A model generated the notes under the pieces. The model saw only the letters and a program-made list of their open reading frames with translations. It did not search any database and was not told where the DNA came from. A stretch of DNA of 64,000 bases, from assembly GCF_031877795.1 (NCBI RefSeq), contig NC_133946.1, forward strand, positions 10,391,144 through 10,455,143, in the 5' to 3' direction. Source of the stretch: Strix aluco. Its lineage: Eukaryota; Chordata; Aves; Strigiformes; Strigidae. Positions 38,801-52,700 of the stretch are shown piece by piece. Both the position numbers and the translations under genes were made by a program. The first letter of the stretch is position 1; each line of letters begins with the position of its first letter.

Positions 38801-39118
38801 TTCTCCTTCACTCCTGTAACATCTCCAGTGCTGGAGAGATCCCACCCGGGGAACGTTGGCCTGGACACTCACAGCCTAAGTTTAGAAGATGCAGCCAGCG
38901 CTCCAGACCAGCACCCAGCAGAGGTTTCCAGGAACACAAGAGATAATGGAAACGGAAGCACTGCTACTCCCCCTACGAAAGAGACAAGAAGAGCAGAGAG
39001 TCCATCCCCCAATGACTCCGGCATCTCTCTAGCTGAAGGTGACTACGTGGGGCTGATGGAGGTGATCACGGAGAGCAGCGAAAGCACGTGTGAAGAGCAG
39101 ATAGATCAGTACAGCTAG
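29723..39118 (+). CDS. BEST1: BEST1, bestrophin-1 calcium-activated anion channel, whole gene
   Basis: Nine coding exons: 29723-29874, 30775-30869, 31268-31501, 32548-32702, 33879-33956, 35439-35591, 36495-36575, 37414-37565 and 37924-39118. Lengths 152, 95, 234, 155, 78, 153, 81 and 152 equal those I know for human exons 2-9. The total is 764 residues. Bestrophin-1 forms pentameric chloride/bicarbonate channels in the basolateral membrane of retinal pigment epithelium. Neck residues I76, F80 and F84, aperture V205 (as in chicken BEST1), the Ca-clasp N296 and E300-D304 (GEDDDDFE), and S358 of the inhibitory tail all fall at the expected numbers. The last exon encodes a tail of about 398 residues, much longer than in human (585 residues in total). 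No break was seen. Confidence 0.98.
30775..30869 (+). CDS. BEST1: BEST1 coding exon 2, pore neck
   Basis: 95 bp. Encodes [20 protein letters not shown] and [13 protein letters not shown]76 and F80 of the hydrophobic neck are here; F84 follows across the next intron. Donor CTGG|GTAAGG. Confidence 0.97.
31268..31501 (+). CDS. BEST1: BEST1 coding exon 3
   Basis: 234 bp. Starts [20 protein letters not shown] and ends [18 protein letters not shown]. It contains the conserved [11 protein letters not shown] and [15 protein letters not shown] blocks, the region of many human Best-disease variants. Confidence 0.98.
32548..32702 (+). CDS. BEST1: BEST1 coding exon 4, cytosolic aperture
   Basis: 155 bp. 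Starts [20 protein letters not shown] and ends [15 protein letters not shown]205 is the aperture residue of chicken BEST1 (Ile in human). Confidence 0.97.
33272..33389 (-). mobile_element. CR1 LINE 3' fragment in BEST1 intron, minus orientation
   Basis: Plus strand reads CACAGAATCACAGAATCATC, TAGGTTGGAAAAGACCTTGA and AGATCACCTAGTCCAACC, the reverse complement of a CR1 tail of the same type as at 17.6 kb, more diverged. Confidence 0.85.
33879..33956 (+). CDS. BEST1: BEST1 coding exon 5
   Basis: 78 bp, 26 codons, [20 protein letters not shown] then PLVYTQ. Phase 0 on both sides. Confidence 0.97.
35439..35591 (+). CDS. BEST1: BEST1 coding exon 6
   Basis: 153 bp. Encodes [40 protein letters not shown] and FYAGWLK, two membrane-spanning helices. 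Donor AAAG|GTAAGT. Confidence 0.97.
35926..36320 (+). mobile_element. CR1 LINE 3' fragment in BEST1 intron
   Basis: Begins AAGGGTCTGGAGCACGTGTC and TTATGAGGAGCGGCTGAGGG and ends GGATTGGATGATCTTCAAGG, ATGATTCTGTGA. The tail (GCCCAGGGCAGGGGTGGAGT) marks a CR1 subfamily distinct from the other copies in the window. It sits in the intron between the exons ending 35591 and starting 36495, same strand as BEST1. Confidence 0.92.
36495..36575 (+). CDS. BEST1: BEST1 coding exon 7, calcium clasp
   Basis: 81 bp. [20 protein letters not shown] then LIDRNLQ. Q293, N296 and the acidic run E300-D304 form the Ca2+-binding clasp. Confidence 0.98.
36943..36964. repeat. (AC)n microsatellite in BEST1 intron
   Basis: A short run of about nine AC units after AGACAT. 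Confidence 0.85.
37414..37565 (+). CDS. BEST1: BEST1 coding exon 8, inhibitory tail start
   Basis: 152 bp. [20 protein letters not shown] through [11 protein letters not shown]. This segment (about residues 356-367, including S358) corresponds to the C-terminal autoinhibitory strap known in human BEST1. Confidence 0.97.
37924..39118 (+). CDS. BEST1: BEST1 last coding exon, long cytosolic tail
   Basis: 1,195 bp encoding S367 to residue 764, then TAG. The first part is conserved ([44 protein letters not shown]). The rest is Ser/Thr/Pro-rich and looks disordered, ending with an acidic [18 protein letters not shown]. Open over its full length. Confidence 0.96.
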
Positions 39119-39347
39119 AGACCGAGGGGCACACGCAGTTCTGTGGAGGTACCTGCTGTATTAGTGATATCGCGGTATCTTTACACCTGGCCACACCGGC
39201 ACTCGCCCAGAGACAGGCAGGGCAGCCAAACCACCTACTGCTGGAACACGCAGCTAGAGCCCAGCCTAGGCAAAAGCTAGCACTAAGGACACACTGCTAC
39301 TGGCCTCAGGTACAGCACCAGGCACAACTTCAGTGTTACAATAACAA

Positions 39348-39886
39348 AATAAACCAACCCCCTCTCCATTTCTAGCAAAAGAACAAGTACGGCTTTGAGT
39401 GTTAAGCAGTAGCTCAGCAGGCGCCAGCCTGGAGCGCAGTTGCAGCCCAAACCCAAAGAGAACTACAATTAATAAAAGGATTCCTGCCCCCTCCTCATCA
39501 CAGCAAGAAACAGAACTTGAGCTTTATGTTAACATTTGTCACAAGACCCATGACAAGTCTCAGGCAGGACTTGGCACTACTGACAAGGTACTCCAGGGAA
39601 ACTAAGGGACAGAAGCAAGTCTCATCGTTTGTAATGCAGACCCACAGTGCTTCTCAAAGTCACGTCCAGCTCGTGTTTTCCAGCACTGGAAAAGGAACGG
39701 GGTAAGGCAGGGCAGGCCCCTACCAGTACAGGTGGCTGCACCCAGTGGTATTTGCCCAACACATTGCTTCCTTGTGAAGTTCCACAGCACACCTGCCACT
39801 GGTTTGACAGCGCTCAGAGAAGTCATCTGGATGGTAGCAGACACCACATAGTTCTGAGTTTTTACTGTCTTCCCTAAGAAAATAAA
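39348..39886 (+). terminator. BEST1 poly(A) signals
   Basis: AATAAA occurs at 39348-39353, 39471-39476 and 39881-39886 downstream of the BEST1 stop. Which is used cannot be told from sequence; the last would give a 3' UTR of about 0.8 kb. Confidence 0.6.
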
Positions 39887-40598
39887 AGCAAGGCTGAAGG
39901 CCAGGACCATCTGTTTCGTTTCCTCATTTCAGTTTCCATGCAACAGGAATTTAGAGAAACCACAGAAGTTTTCCTACTTCTGCCTTCAAAAACAGCTGCA
40001 AATCTCTCATCTGACAGGGGGCACATGACAAATTTACCTCCCACACCCCTTCTGATGCCTTCACAACAGCTGCCTCCCCTCTCCGCCTTCCCAGTACCGC
40101 TCCTAGACTTGGGCAGAAGTCACCCTCACCTGCTACAACTCCCAGTCCCAGTCCTTGAGGCAGTTCCTGCAGCACTGCCGTTTCAGTCCAGCCTGATTTC
40201 TCTCCATGCACAAGTGTAGTGCTATTTGGTAGACAAGGATGATGTTTAGCAAGGCATTAACCCCTCTACTTCAGGAGCCTCATCTAAATTCACAGGGACC
40301 ACTTCAGGAAGCCCAGACACGCAAGCCTTCCTTTCCTTACACGTTCCTGACAGCAACACCTTCAGTGTCAAAGGCATTTAAAACACAACTTCAGTCACAA
40401 GCAATTCCTGCAGTAGATCCCACTTCACTGGAAAAAAAAGTAATTTGTAAAAACACCAAGTAGAACCTGATCCCTCTAGTATATTCCTTCATCCAACTTA
40501 AGATGACTGTCACAACAGAGACTACGGAGCACAATCCTGCAAGCACAGGCCTCTTGCTCCTGAGAAAAACAATAAAAAGCCAACTTGAACTAAGTCAC

Positions 40599-40604
40599 TT
40601 TATT
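40599..40604 (-). terminator. FTH1 poly(A) signal
   Basis: AATAAA on the minus strand (TTTATT on plus), 155 bp after the FTH1 stop. This fits the short 3' UTR of ferritin heavy-chain mRNA. Confidence 0.8.
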
Positions 40605-40759
40605 GGATGGAGGGCAATACACAAAACACAAGAGAAAAGAAGGGTGATATTTGGTACAGAGTATGAGAACTGTTTATCTAGATAGCTGAAGATGCATGCA
40701 TGGCTGGACAGTAAGATAGAAGTCCCACTGAAACCCCCAGGGTGGCTCTCGGCAAGACT

Positions 40760-45338
<4,579 letters not shown>

Positions 45339-45406
45339 TTAAGAGATGAGTCGGTAGGTACGAAAGGTTTGTGGTAGCGGTGGGGGCGGCGGGCCCGAGC
45401 GCGGCC

Positions 45407-45439
45407 GGTTCCGTCCAAGCACTGTTGACGCAGGAACCC
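45407..45439 (-). promoter_or_regulatory. Iron-responsive element (IRE) in FTH1 5' leader
   Basis: On the minus strand, GGGTTCCTGCGTCAA, the loop CAGTGC (45424-45419) and TTGGACGGAACC form the canonical ferritin IRE hairpin with the TGC/C internal bulge. It lies about 80 nt upstream of the start codon. IRP1/IRP2 bind it in low iron to block translation. Confidence 0.96.
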
Positions 45440-45490
45440 GCTCCGCTCCGCCTCGCCGATGCGCTCTGACCGGCCGCTGCCCCGCGCCGC

Positions 45491-45500
45491 CCCTTTTATA
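45491..45500 (-). promoter_or_regulatory. FTH1 TATA box
   Basis: TATAAAAGGG on the minus strand, placing the start of transcription at about 45,470, some 30 nt before the IRE. Confidence 0.85.
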
Positions 45501-45595
45501 GTGCCGCAGCGCCAAGCGCGCGCCGCCCCGCCTCGCCCCCTGACGCGCGAGCGCCGAAAGGGCGGAGCTTCCGCGCGCTTACTGCAAACCCAGCG

Positions 45596-45604
45596 TGACT
45601 CAGC
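45596..45604 (+). promoter_or_regulatory. Antioxidant/MARE-type element in FTH1 promoter
   Basis: TGACTCAGC matches the ARE core TGACnnnGC and contains an AP-1 site. It lies about 100 bp upstream of the TATA box. NRF2/BACH1-type control of ferritin heavy-chain genes is known in mammals; use of this site here is inference. Confidence 0.6.
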
Positions 45605-46051
45605 ACCTCCCCCGGCGGCGCGCGCCGCGCCCCGCCCACCCCCTTCCCACAGCGCCGGGCTGGCGGTGGCCTCCACCGCGGCCGCCGGTCAAGGCTGCCT
45701 GAGGGGCCCTGTAACCCCCCGCCTCCCACCCCAAAACTGACAAAACTCCCCCGCCCAGGCTTAGCCGACCCCAGTCCCAGCCTAAATGTGGAGGTCGGGG
45801 GCGTCTCTCTGCCATTGCGGGGGGCTCCCAACCCCACAGAGAGGGAGCAGGCCTGGGGCGGAGGCGCAGAGACCAAAGCACTGTGGGCACCAAGATGTGT
45901 TTGTTCAACGAAAAACAGCGTAGAGCTTTAAAACCTGAAACATTCGAGCTTAATTAAGCCAGGGTTAGGAAGGAAGGAATTCATGCTGTGGTGGATGGGG
46001 TTTCTTCCCCTTTCCCTTACTCTGAAAGTGGGAATGGGGACTGGAAACCAG

Positions 46052-46126
46052 TATAAAAGCTCAGCTGCGTGTCAGTGACAGCTGCCGGCTCTGATTTGCC
46101 AGAGTCTCTCTCAGCGCTGAGGCCTG
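46052..46126 (+). promoter_or_regulatory. Orphan TATA box and first-exon-like block
   Basis: TATAAAAG at 46052-46059 is followed by about 45 nt of putative exon and a good donor CCTG|GTGAGT at 46126/46127. It is divergent from the FTH1 promoter, 0.55 kb away. There is no ATG in the putative exon and I cannot find a downstream exon. Confidence 0.3.
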
Positions 46127-46129
46127 GTG

Positions 46130-48780
46130 AGTTTTCAGACTTCAGTGACCTGGCCCTCCTTTGGATACTGCCTCAAAAACGCTCCTCAGAAACAATTAAA
46201 TAAAGGTGAAAATCCTTGGTTACCCTCATGAGCCAACCACAAGTGGACAAACAGCTGAACAGTACCATCACTCAGCAAAGTTGCTCCCAGTTATCAACAG
46301 GCACCTGCAGCGATGGCTCTTGGTTTGCCAAGGACCTGGGGAAGGAAACACACTGGATGTTAGCACCAGTCACAACTAAAGGCACCTACACAAGAAAACT
46401 GGTGAGAAACTAACATTTCTTGCCCTCAGATATTCAATTTGCTTCATGGTGAGATTTAGGATAGGAGCCTAGAGTCAGTTCAAACATAATGCCAAATAAT
46501 AAAGAACTAATTGAGAAATCAAAGGTCAAATAGGAAAAAACAAGCCTTCTGATAATGAGATGATGATTTCAGCCGCTTTTAGTACTACCATACTCATTCA
46601 GTTTGTGTCGTCATTTATTTTCAGTAAACACTGGATTTGTTTACTTTCTGGTTTCTGAAATTTTAATCAGATGATAAATGCAACCTTGAGGGCTGAAAAC
46701 ATCCTACTTAAACTGAGATCATCCTGTAACACTGGGCTCCCAAAAACTTGGCTTTTACTAAGCCAATGTTAATGTTGAAATTCATCAGAAATATTACAAG
46801 TTACTGAGCCTGTAAACTCAGATTAAATCAATTTTCCTCTAACCAGTTCTTTCTACAGAATTTTATTTGGTCTTTGAACTTTCCCGGTAAGGTGTGATTT
46901 CCCACGCATGACCACACAGCTCTTTCTGTGCATAAAGGGCAGCGCAAGGCTTATGTCAGCACAACGGCACTTTCTGAGGTGCCCTGAATGCCTGAAGGAA
47001 ACAGGCAGTCTACAGCTTCCTTTGTTTTACTGTTTTCTGTTGCTTCTGTCGGTTAACTATCAGAAGTAATTAAGATCCATAAGTTAACGTGGGTCATACC
47101 TATCGCTTCAGCAGGCTGCCAGGTACATTTGAAATCTCATGTTCTCCTCCCACACAAATGCTTATGTAAAAAAAAAAAAAAAAAAAAAAGTTGTACCTGC
47201 TGGGCAGACTTGCATTAACGTTTTATACTGTAGGATTTTCACCAGCTTGCAGGTACCTCAAACAAACGTGGCTGAAGAGGCTTACCAAAAGTTAGGAGTT
47301 GTCTTCCTGAAGCACAGACTCATGTATAACTTGACAGTCTATATTGGCAGTTCATCGCAGAGTATGTTTCAGTATTCCAAAAGAGTAACCTTGAACCTAC
47401 AAAACACTAAGCCATTTATGTTTGCTGTTTGTGTTCTCTTTTCACCTAATCTTTTTGCCTCTGACTGAGAAAGGCACACTTGGAACTATGTGAAGAAAGT
47501 TGTTGCTGTTTATTTTTTCCAATCCTCATTACATTGTTCCATGAAAAGGCTGTGCAACCGCACAGTCTGCAAGCAACTGAGCACAAAGTCCATTAATAAC
47601 AGCAATATTTCCTCTATAGTTTGAACAGTCTGTGCCACTCATGATTAAATGTCAGTAAGATTAGGAAAGTCCTATTATTCTGCTTTCTAGATCAAGTGCA
47701 AGTTGCACAATACACTTTGATACTTTGATGACAGCAGTTACGTGGCCAGTATAGGACACACTGGATCATACAGCCATGGGCCATGATATCCTGGTGACCA
47801 ACATGAAGAGTGTCCCCCACTCTGGTCTTCCAAGAATTTAGGTTCAGCTACACCCAGGCCTTTTCTGTTGATTGTGAACTGGCTCTCTCAAACTACTGTC
47901 ACATCGTGTTTTAATTTCGACTTTATTTCATACCATTTTCCTATGGCTTGGGTTAAGCCTTCTTTTATCTTGTGCCTTTCTTCCTGAAGAATGCATTTAC
48001 AAGCATTCTTGGGAAGAAGCCTGCTAAAAGCACTACCATACTCAGGCCAGACTTCCCATCAAATGACATTCACATTCAGTAATTGCAAGCTCATTTTTTT
48101 ACATCTGACAATGCTTCAGACACTTCTTTCTATCATATTATTTTCAGCAGTTATTAGTTAATTGCACACCTGACAATTATTCATGAAACTATTGGAATTA
48201 GAGGGGGGATCCTCACCTTTCTCATTCAAATCCAAGAGATTAAAGATGTTGGTGTATGCAGGAAAAAGAGCCTGGTAATGCAAATTACTTTTTTTCAGTA
48301 CACTCTTACACACCAGCACCACAGCTGCCCAGGGACTGATCCACCCTCTCAGCAGAGCGCATGTGCAGCATTACTTTGAATTTCTGTCAGCTCTCAGCTG
48401 CTTCGTTGGCCTGAAGAAGAGGCATGCTTCATGCTGCCCACAGGCAAAAGTCAATGTATTGTCTGCCTACACAAGCTTCAAATTGTTGAAGACAATCTCT
48501 GTTTTCCCTTGGACAAGATCCCATCAGAAACAATGGAGCAAGCTCTCTTGTTTACAGCTTAGATATTATACACAGAGCACAGACCCGAATATCAGCCAAT
48601 TCAGGGACAGTAGTGCTTAGTTTGCTCATATGACAGCTGGAGAGGACAATTTAAGTGTGAAAAAATAATCAGAGCTTCTTCGGTGAAGGTTTCCAGATAT
48701 ATACAGAAGATGATTAAGTCAGAGAACTGGTGGACAGTGGTCAAGATATACCTAGGTGCAGAAAAATCCACCTCAGAGTA
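46130..48780. other. Intergenic DNA, nothing recognised
   Basis: AT-rich DNA with an A21 run at about 47,167 and only short open frames. Confidence 0.5.
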
Positions 48781-48792
48781 TCGGCAGAGTGG

Positions 48793-48840
48793 CACACGTC
48801 GTGTGCGTGTGCACACGCGCGTGCGTCTCTCTCTCTGTCT
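48793..48840. repeat. Mixed GT/CA-CG and CT simple repeat
   Basis: Alternating purine-pyrimidine sequence (CGTGTGCGTGTGCACACGCG) followed by (TC)n. It could form Z-DNA. Confidence 0.8.
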
Positions 48841-48997
48841 GGGCCAAGGGTAAATAGCTGCTAGTTTGGGAGCCCGGAGAAGGGTTTTAAGAGGGCAAGA
48901 CACATGGTTACAGCAAATTTGTGCAGACAGGGCCGTGCATGGCACCATGCAGCAAGAGCATTTGATGTTGGCAACAACTTTGCATAAAGGCCTAGGG

Positions 48998-49725
48998 CAG
49001 TGGCTCTCAATCCTGGGGGGCCATGATGTGGTCACAGGGGGTCTGCAAAGGCTTAAAGCAGGGATGGGGAACGTCCAGCCTGGAAACAGTTGGTCTGGCC
49101 CACGGCAAGCACTGTGCCTCCTTTTCCCACAGCCCCCTCCCCTCAATGCTCCTCTCATAATCAAGCCCTTCCCCATGCCTGCTCTAGTATATTCAGTGCT
49201 AGTATGGTTGGTGGGACCCACTTTAACTAGGCAGTTTTTCTCTTAAAGACATTTTCTTAACCCAACGGCCCTTATTAGGGCCACAATGGGGCTGAAGTCT
49301 GTTCCTCCAAGTGGTGGCCCTGGACCCGTAAACAAAAATATATGGTGACTGAATACAGACAAACAAGGGGGGAGGTAACAAGAATTGTAAAAAGTTTTCA
49401 TCAAATCTTAATGTAAAAATTGGCATCAAATTTGGAATTAGCGTGTTAAAATACCATAAAATGGGCCATCTGAGCAAGAGTGTTGATGCTGTTATTTTAA
49501 ATTCATATGGAATCATTGCAATAAAGATATTATATTATGAGTGTGTGCATTAACAGATTAACTTATTTCCCTTCTCTCCAAATTTGAAGACCCTTCATGA
49601 GAAAATTGAAATACATATTTGATGCAGTCTACTGCTTTAAATCTTGAATTAAGTCTTGGTGGTCCACAGCCACAAAAGGTATTTAAAGGGGGTCCGTGGT
49701 GGAGGAAACCGGTTGAGAACCCCTG
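48998..49725 (+). mobile_element. Non-autonomous hAT (Charlie-type) DNA transposon
   Basis: The 728-bp element begins CAGTGGCTCTCAATC and ends as the reverse complement of CAGGGGTTCTCAACC, imperfect inverted repeats of the hAT-Charlie type. It is flanked by a perfect 8-bp target duplication GCCTAGGG at 48990-48997 and 49726-49733, the length hAT elements make. No transposase frame is visible inside. An inner stretch (about 49,058-49,115, GGGATGGGGAACGTCCAGCC) resembles another hAT end and may be a nested piece. Confidence 0.88.
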
Positions 49726-49733
49726 GCCTAGGG

Positions 49734-52700
49734 TATGGTATTAAAAATAGGGAAAGTTTCCATGACTCTTAGACCCATTTTAATATCATTCATACTTCCC
49801 CTGTGCCCTTCTTGTGCATGATCATTCCAAATGATGGGAGTGATCTTAGTGCAGATTGAAAACATGACTTTTAGACAGATACTGGACAATATCTGCATCA
49901 AGTAAATTCTGAGCTTGTAAAAACAGAAGCCAGATTTTTGCTGATACAGTTCCTGAACACAAACTTAGCATGTGATTTAGGCATCCAGCTAGACCTTCAA
50001 CCAGAGGCTTCACTGGTGTGAGCAGAGAGCTCACTGTAGTTGGACAAGCCAGAATGTTCAGGAATGCACAAAGTTTCATTTATCATCTGCAGAAATGGTT
50101 CCCCTCTAGCTTTAAAATGCTTGCTTTTTGCCATGCTAGTTTAACGGCTAGAATAATAACAGATCTGAGTTAAAAAGCAACAACTGTTCCAAATCCAGTG
50201 AACAAGACAGAGCTGAATATGCCTCGAATATGTCATCAACAAAAATACAGTAACCTTTTTTCAAAGCTCAAAGTCCTGTAAATAAGATAAACTGTGCATC
50301 CAGTCAAATATTTGTTATGGAGCACTTCCATTCCACCCACAAACTTCAGTGTATATTCAGCTCACAGACTTTATGTAAACACAAAAGCAACCCTAAACTT
50401 GGCTCCAAGGTTGATCACATGTCTGGAAATTTGACACTAATCTCAACTGTAAGTTTGGAAAGCCGTTTACTAAAAACATCTGGGATCCACTTGTTCTGTA
50501 AGATATCCTAAAAATGGCATCGCCAGTAACTGCAAACTCCTCCTCTAGTTCCTCGGGCAAAACACTGTGCACATTTTTCAGTCATTTCTTTTAGGAGCCC
50601 AAATTTCTACATGTGGAAAACTCAGGTTTTAGGCAACAGGTTTTCACTGAGTACTTACGACACAGAATACAAATAACTGGGTTACGCAGAACTGCTAGTT
50701 CCTGGAAACACAGTCCTAAACCAGAAAGACAAAGGATATTTGAAGTTATTCTGGGAAATTCACTTAGGAGATGATTGAACACAAAGCTGTTCTGCTATAG
50801 GAAAGAAATCCCAAAGACAAAATAATCTGTAACAGTCTGTACTACAGGATTTTGTAGACAAGTAATGTAAGACCCATTTTAGACAGATACAGATTTTCTA
50901 AGTTGTGTTACAGTTTTTTTCTCTCTCGGAACATTTTTGCACAGTCAGTCTAAGCGAAATGCTGCAGATCACAATTCTCGAATTTGTTCAGAATACCCTT
51001 TTAATTTATTTTTCCTTATTTGACATGCCTCTAAAAATGTGCTCAGAGGCAAGTGAGGCAGAACAGTGTTAATTATACAGTAATTCTGACTGCCTGGCAG
51101 GGCCAGAAGCAGAATTTGGTGAATTTACTAGCTTTACACCTAATTTCAAGACCGACTCCACTATCTGTGCCTGAAAAGCTGTAGCTCTGATCTCAGTGAC
51201 AGTCTGTGCACTAAGTGGACATACTGTAGCTTTCACAAGACAGATTTGCCAAGTTGCAAAAGCCACAATTAGTTTAATGTTGACATTCCACCACAGGCCA
51301 CAATCCACAGCATTTGCTATTCTGTCATCATCCTCTTGTAGTGTGATTTACCTTTTTACCCTCTCAGATTTACAAAGTCTTAAAAACAAGGAGGTGGGAG
51401 GGTAATTATCATTACCATTCCCTGTTTTTGTTGTACTTTTTTCCTCAAATACTGAAAAGCTGGGGAGAAAAAGTGCTTGCAAACAGAACCACCCAGCTAA
51501 AGTCAACAACCATAGGGAAATTTCTCAATACACCAGAAATCACCTCCTTCTTATCGTGAATTCCCCTGCAAAACACTGGTAAGCATTCAAGCCTTCATGA
51601 ATGATCAGGCAGCTTTCACTGTGAGCAGGATACACAGGTGAAATGCCATTTTTTAAAGATAAGGTTTCATTTAGGAATCTATCAAAGCGACAAACTTTAA
51701 ACAGACCTCTATTGCCTCTATCCCTCAGGCTGCCAGCGGAGGCCATCATTTAACTTTGTGAGGATGCACAAGAGTGTGTTTTGGACACACACGCTGGAGC
51801 TGGCACGCTCACAGCACTACACCCGGCCCCATGGGCAACACAGGGAGCCCACACGCTCCCAGCACGGTGCCGTAGCACAGTAGGGTTATCAAGCTGCGAT
51901 TAGTGGTGGCATTGCAGCGGGTCAGCGAGAGACAGAGGCTGGTGGGGGAAGCAAGGCAGCAGTACAGATCTGAAGTGGAGCCCTGAAGCTCTTTCAAAGC
52001 TTCCCTATCTCATGACTGTGCCCATAAACCAGGCTATCCATCTGCCAATGCATACTCATATTTCTAATTATTGCTCAACCCCCAGATGCCATTTTGACAG
52101 TTTGTGTAGCATCAAGTTTGAACAGACATTATACAGCATTAAGCCTTCCAGAGTAGGTGGTGTTTGCTTTTATATTTAGCCACCCAAAAAGGTGCAGGCG
52201 GACAAATGCTTTCAAGCATGATGAGAAGAAACAAGCTTTTACAGGGAACTGGCAGTTAAACATCATCTTAAAGAACATGCACCAGCCCGATAAACCACCA
52301 GCTCCACCACAAAAACAAGCGACAGCCCATGTCACGATCTCTCTGAGGCAGGACATGCTGATGGCGGGGGGGGGCACCTCCAAACTGCTGCTGTTGAGCA
52401 GGTCTCTCCAGGAACTCATTTATTTCATGGTTTCTTTAGAGGAAGTGAAGAGATTAGATCATTTTAGTGGCTTAGAAGAAATGGAGGGATTTTCTCTGTA
52501 GAGGTGAGGCCATAGGTTGGTGAGGGCAAGTAGAAAGCAGAGAGAGTTTTCTGAGAGTCTGTGGGAAAAGCTGGTTCCTGCTATGATGTAAAGGGACATG
52601 AAAACACCCATGTGGTTTATGCAGCTGTGATGCAGGCACAACTCCGTGGGCTCCGCACATGCACACCCACTTGCACACCTCTTCTGCTGGGTGCAATTTC

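Noticed and set aside
46216-46413. Open frame of 65 codons downstream of the orphan TATA box
   Set aside because: It does not resemble a secretoglobin or another known small protein, and no acceptor links it to the donor at 46126.
48601-49221. Open frame of about 206 codons, minus strand
   Set aside because: It spans a simple repeat and the left part of the hAT element, shows no domain and has no splice partners.
51540-51749. Natural-looking open frame of about 69 codons, minus strand
   Set aside because: The donor is weak, there are no partner exons, and no family match.
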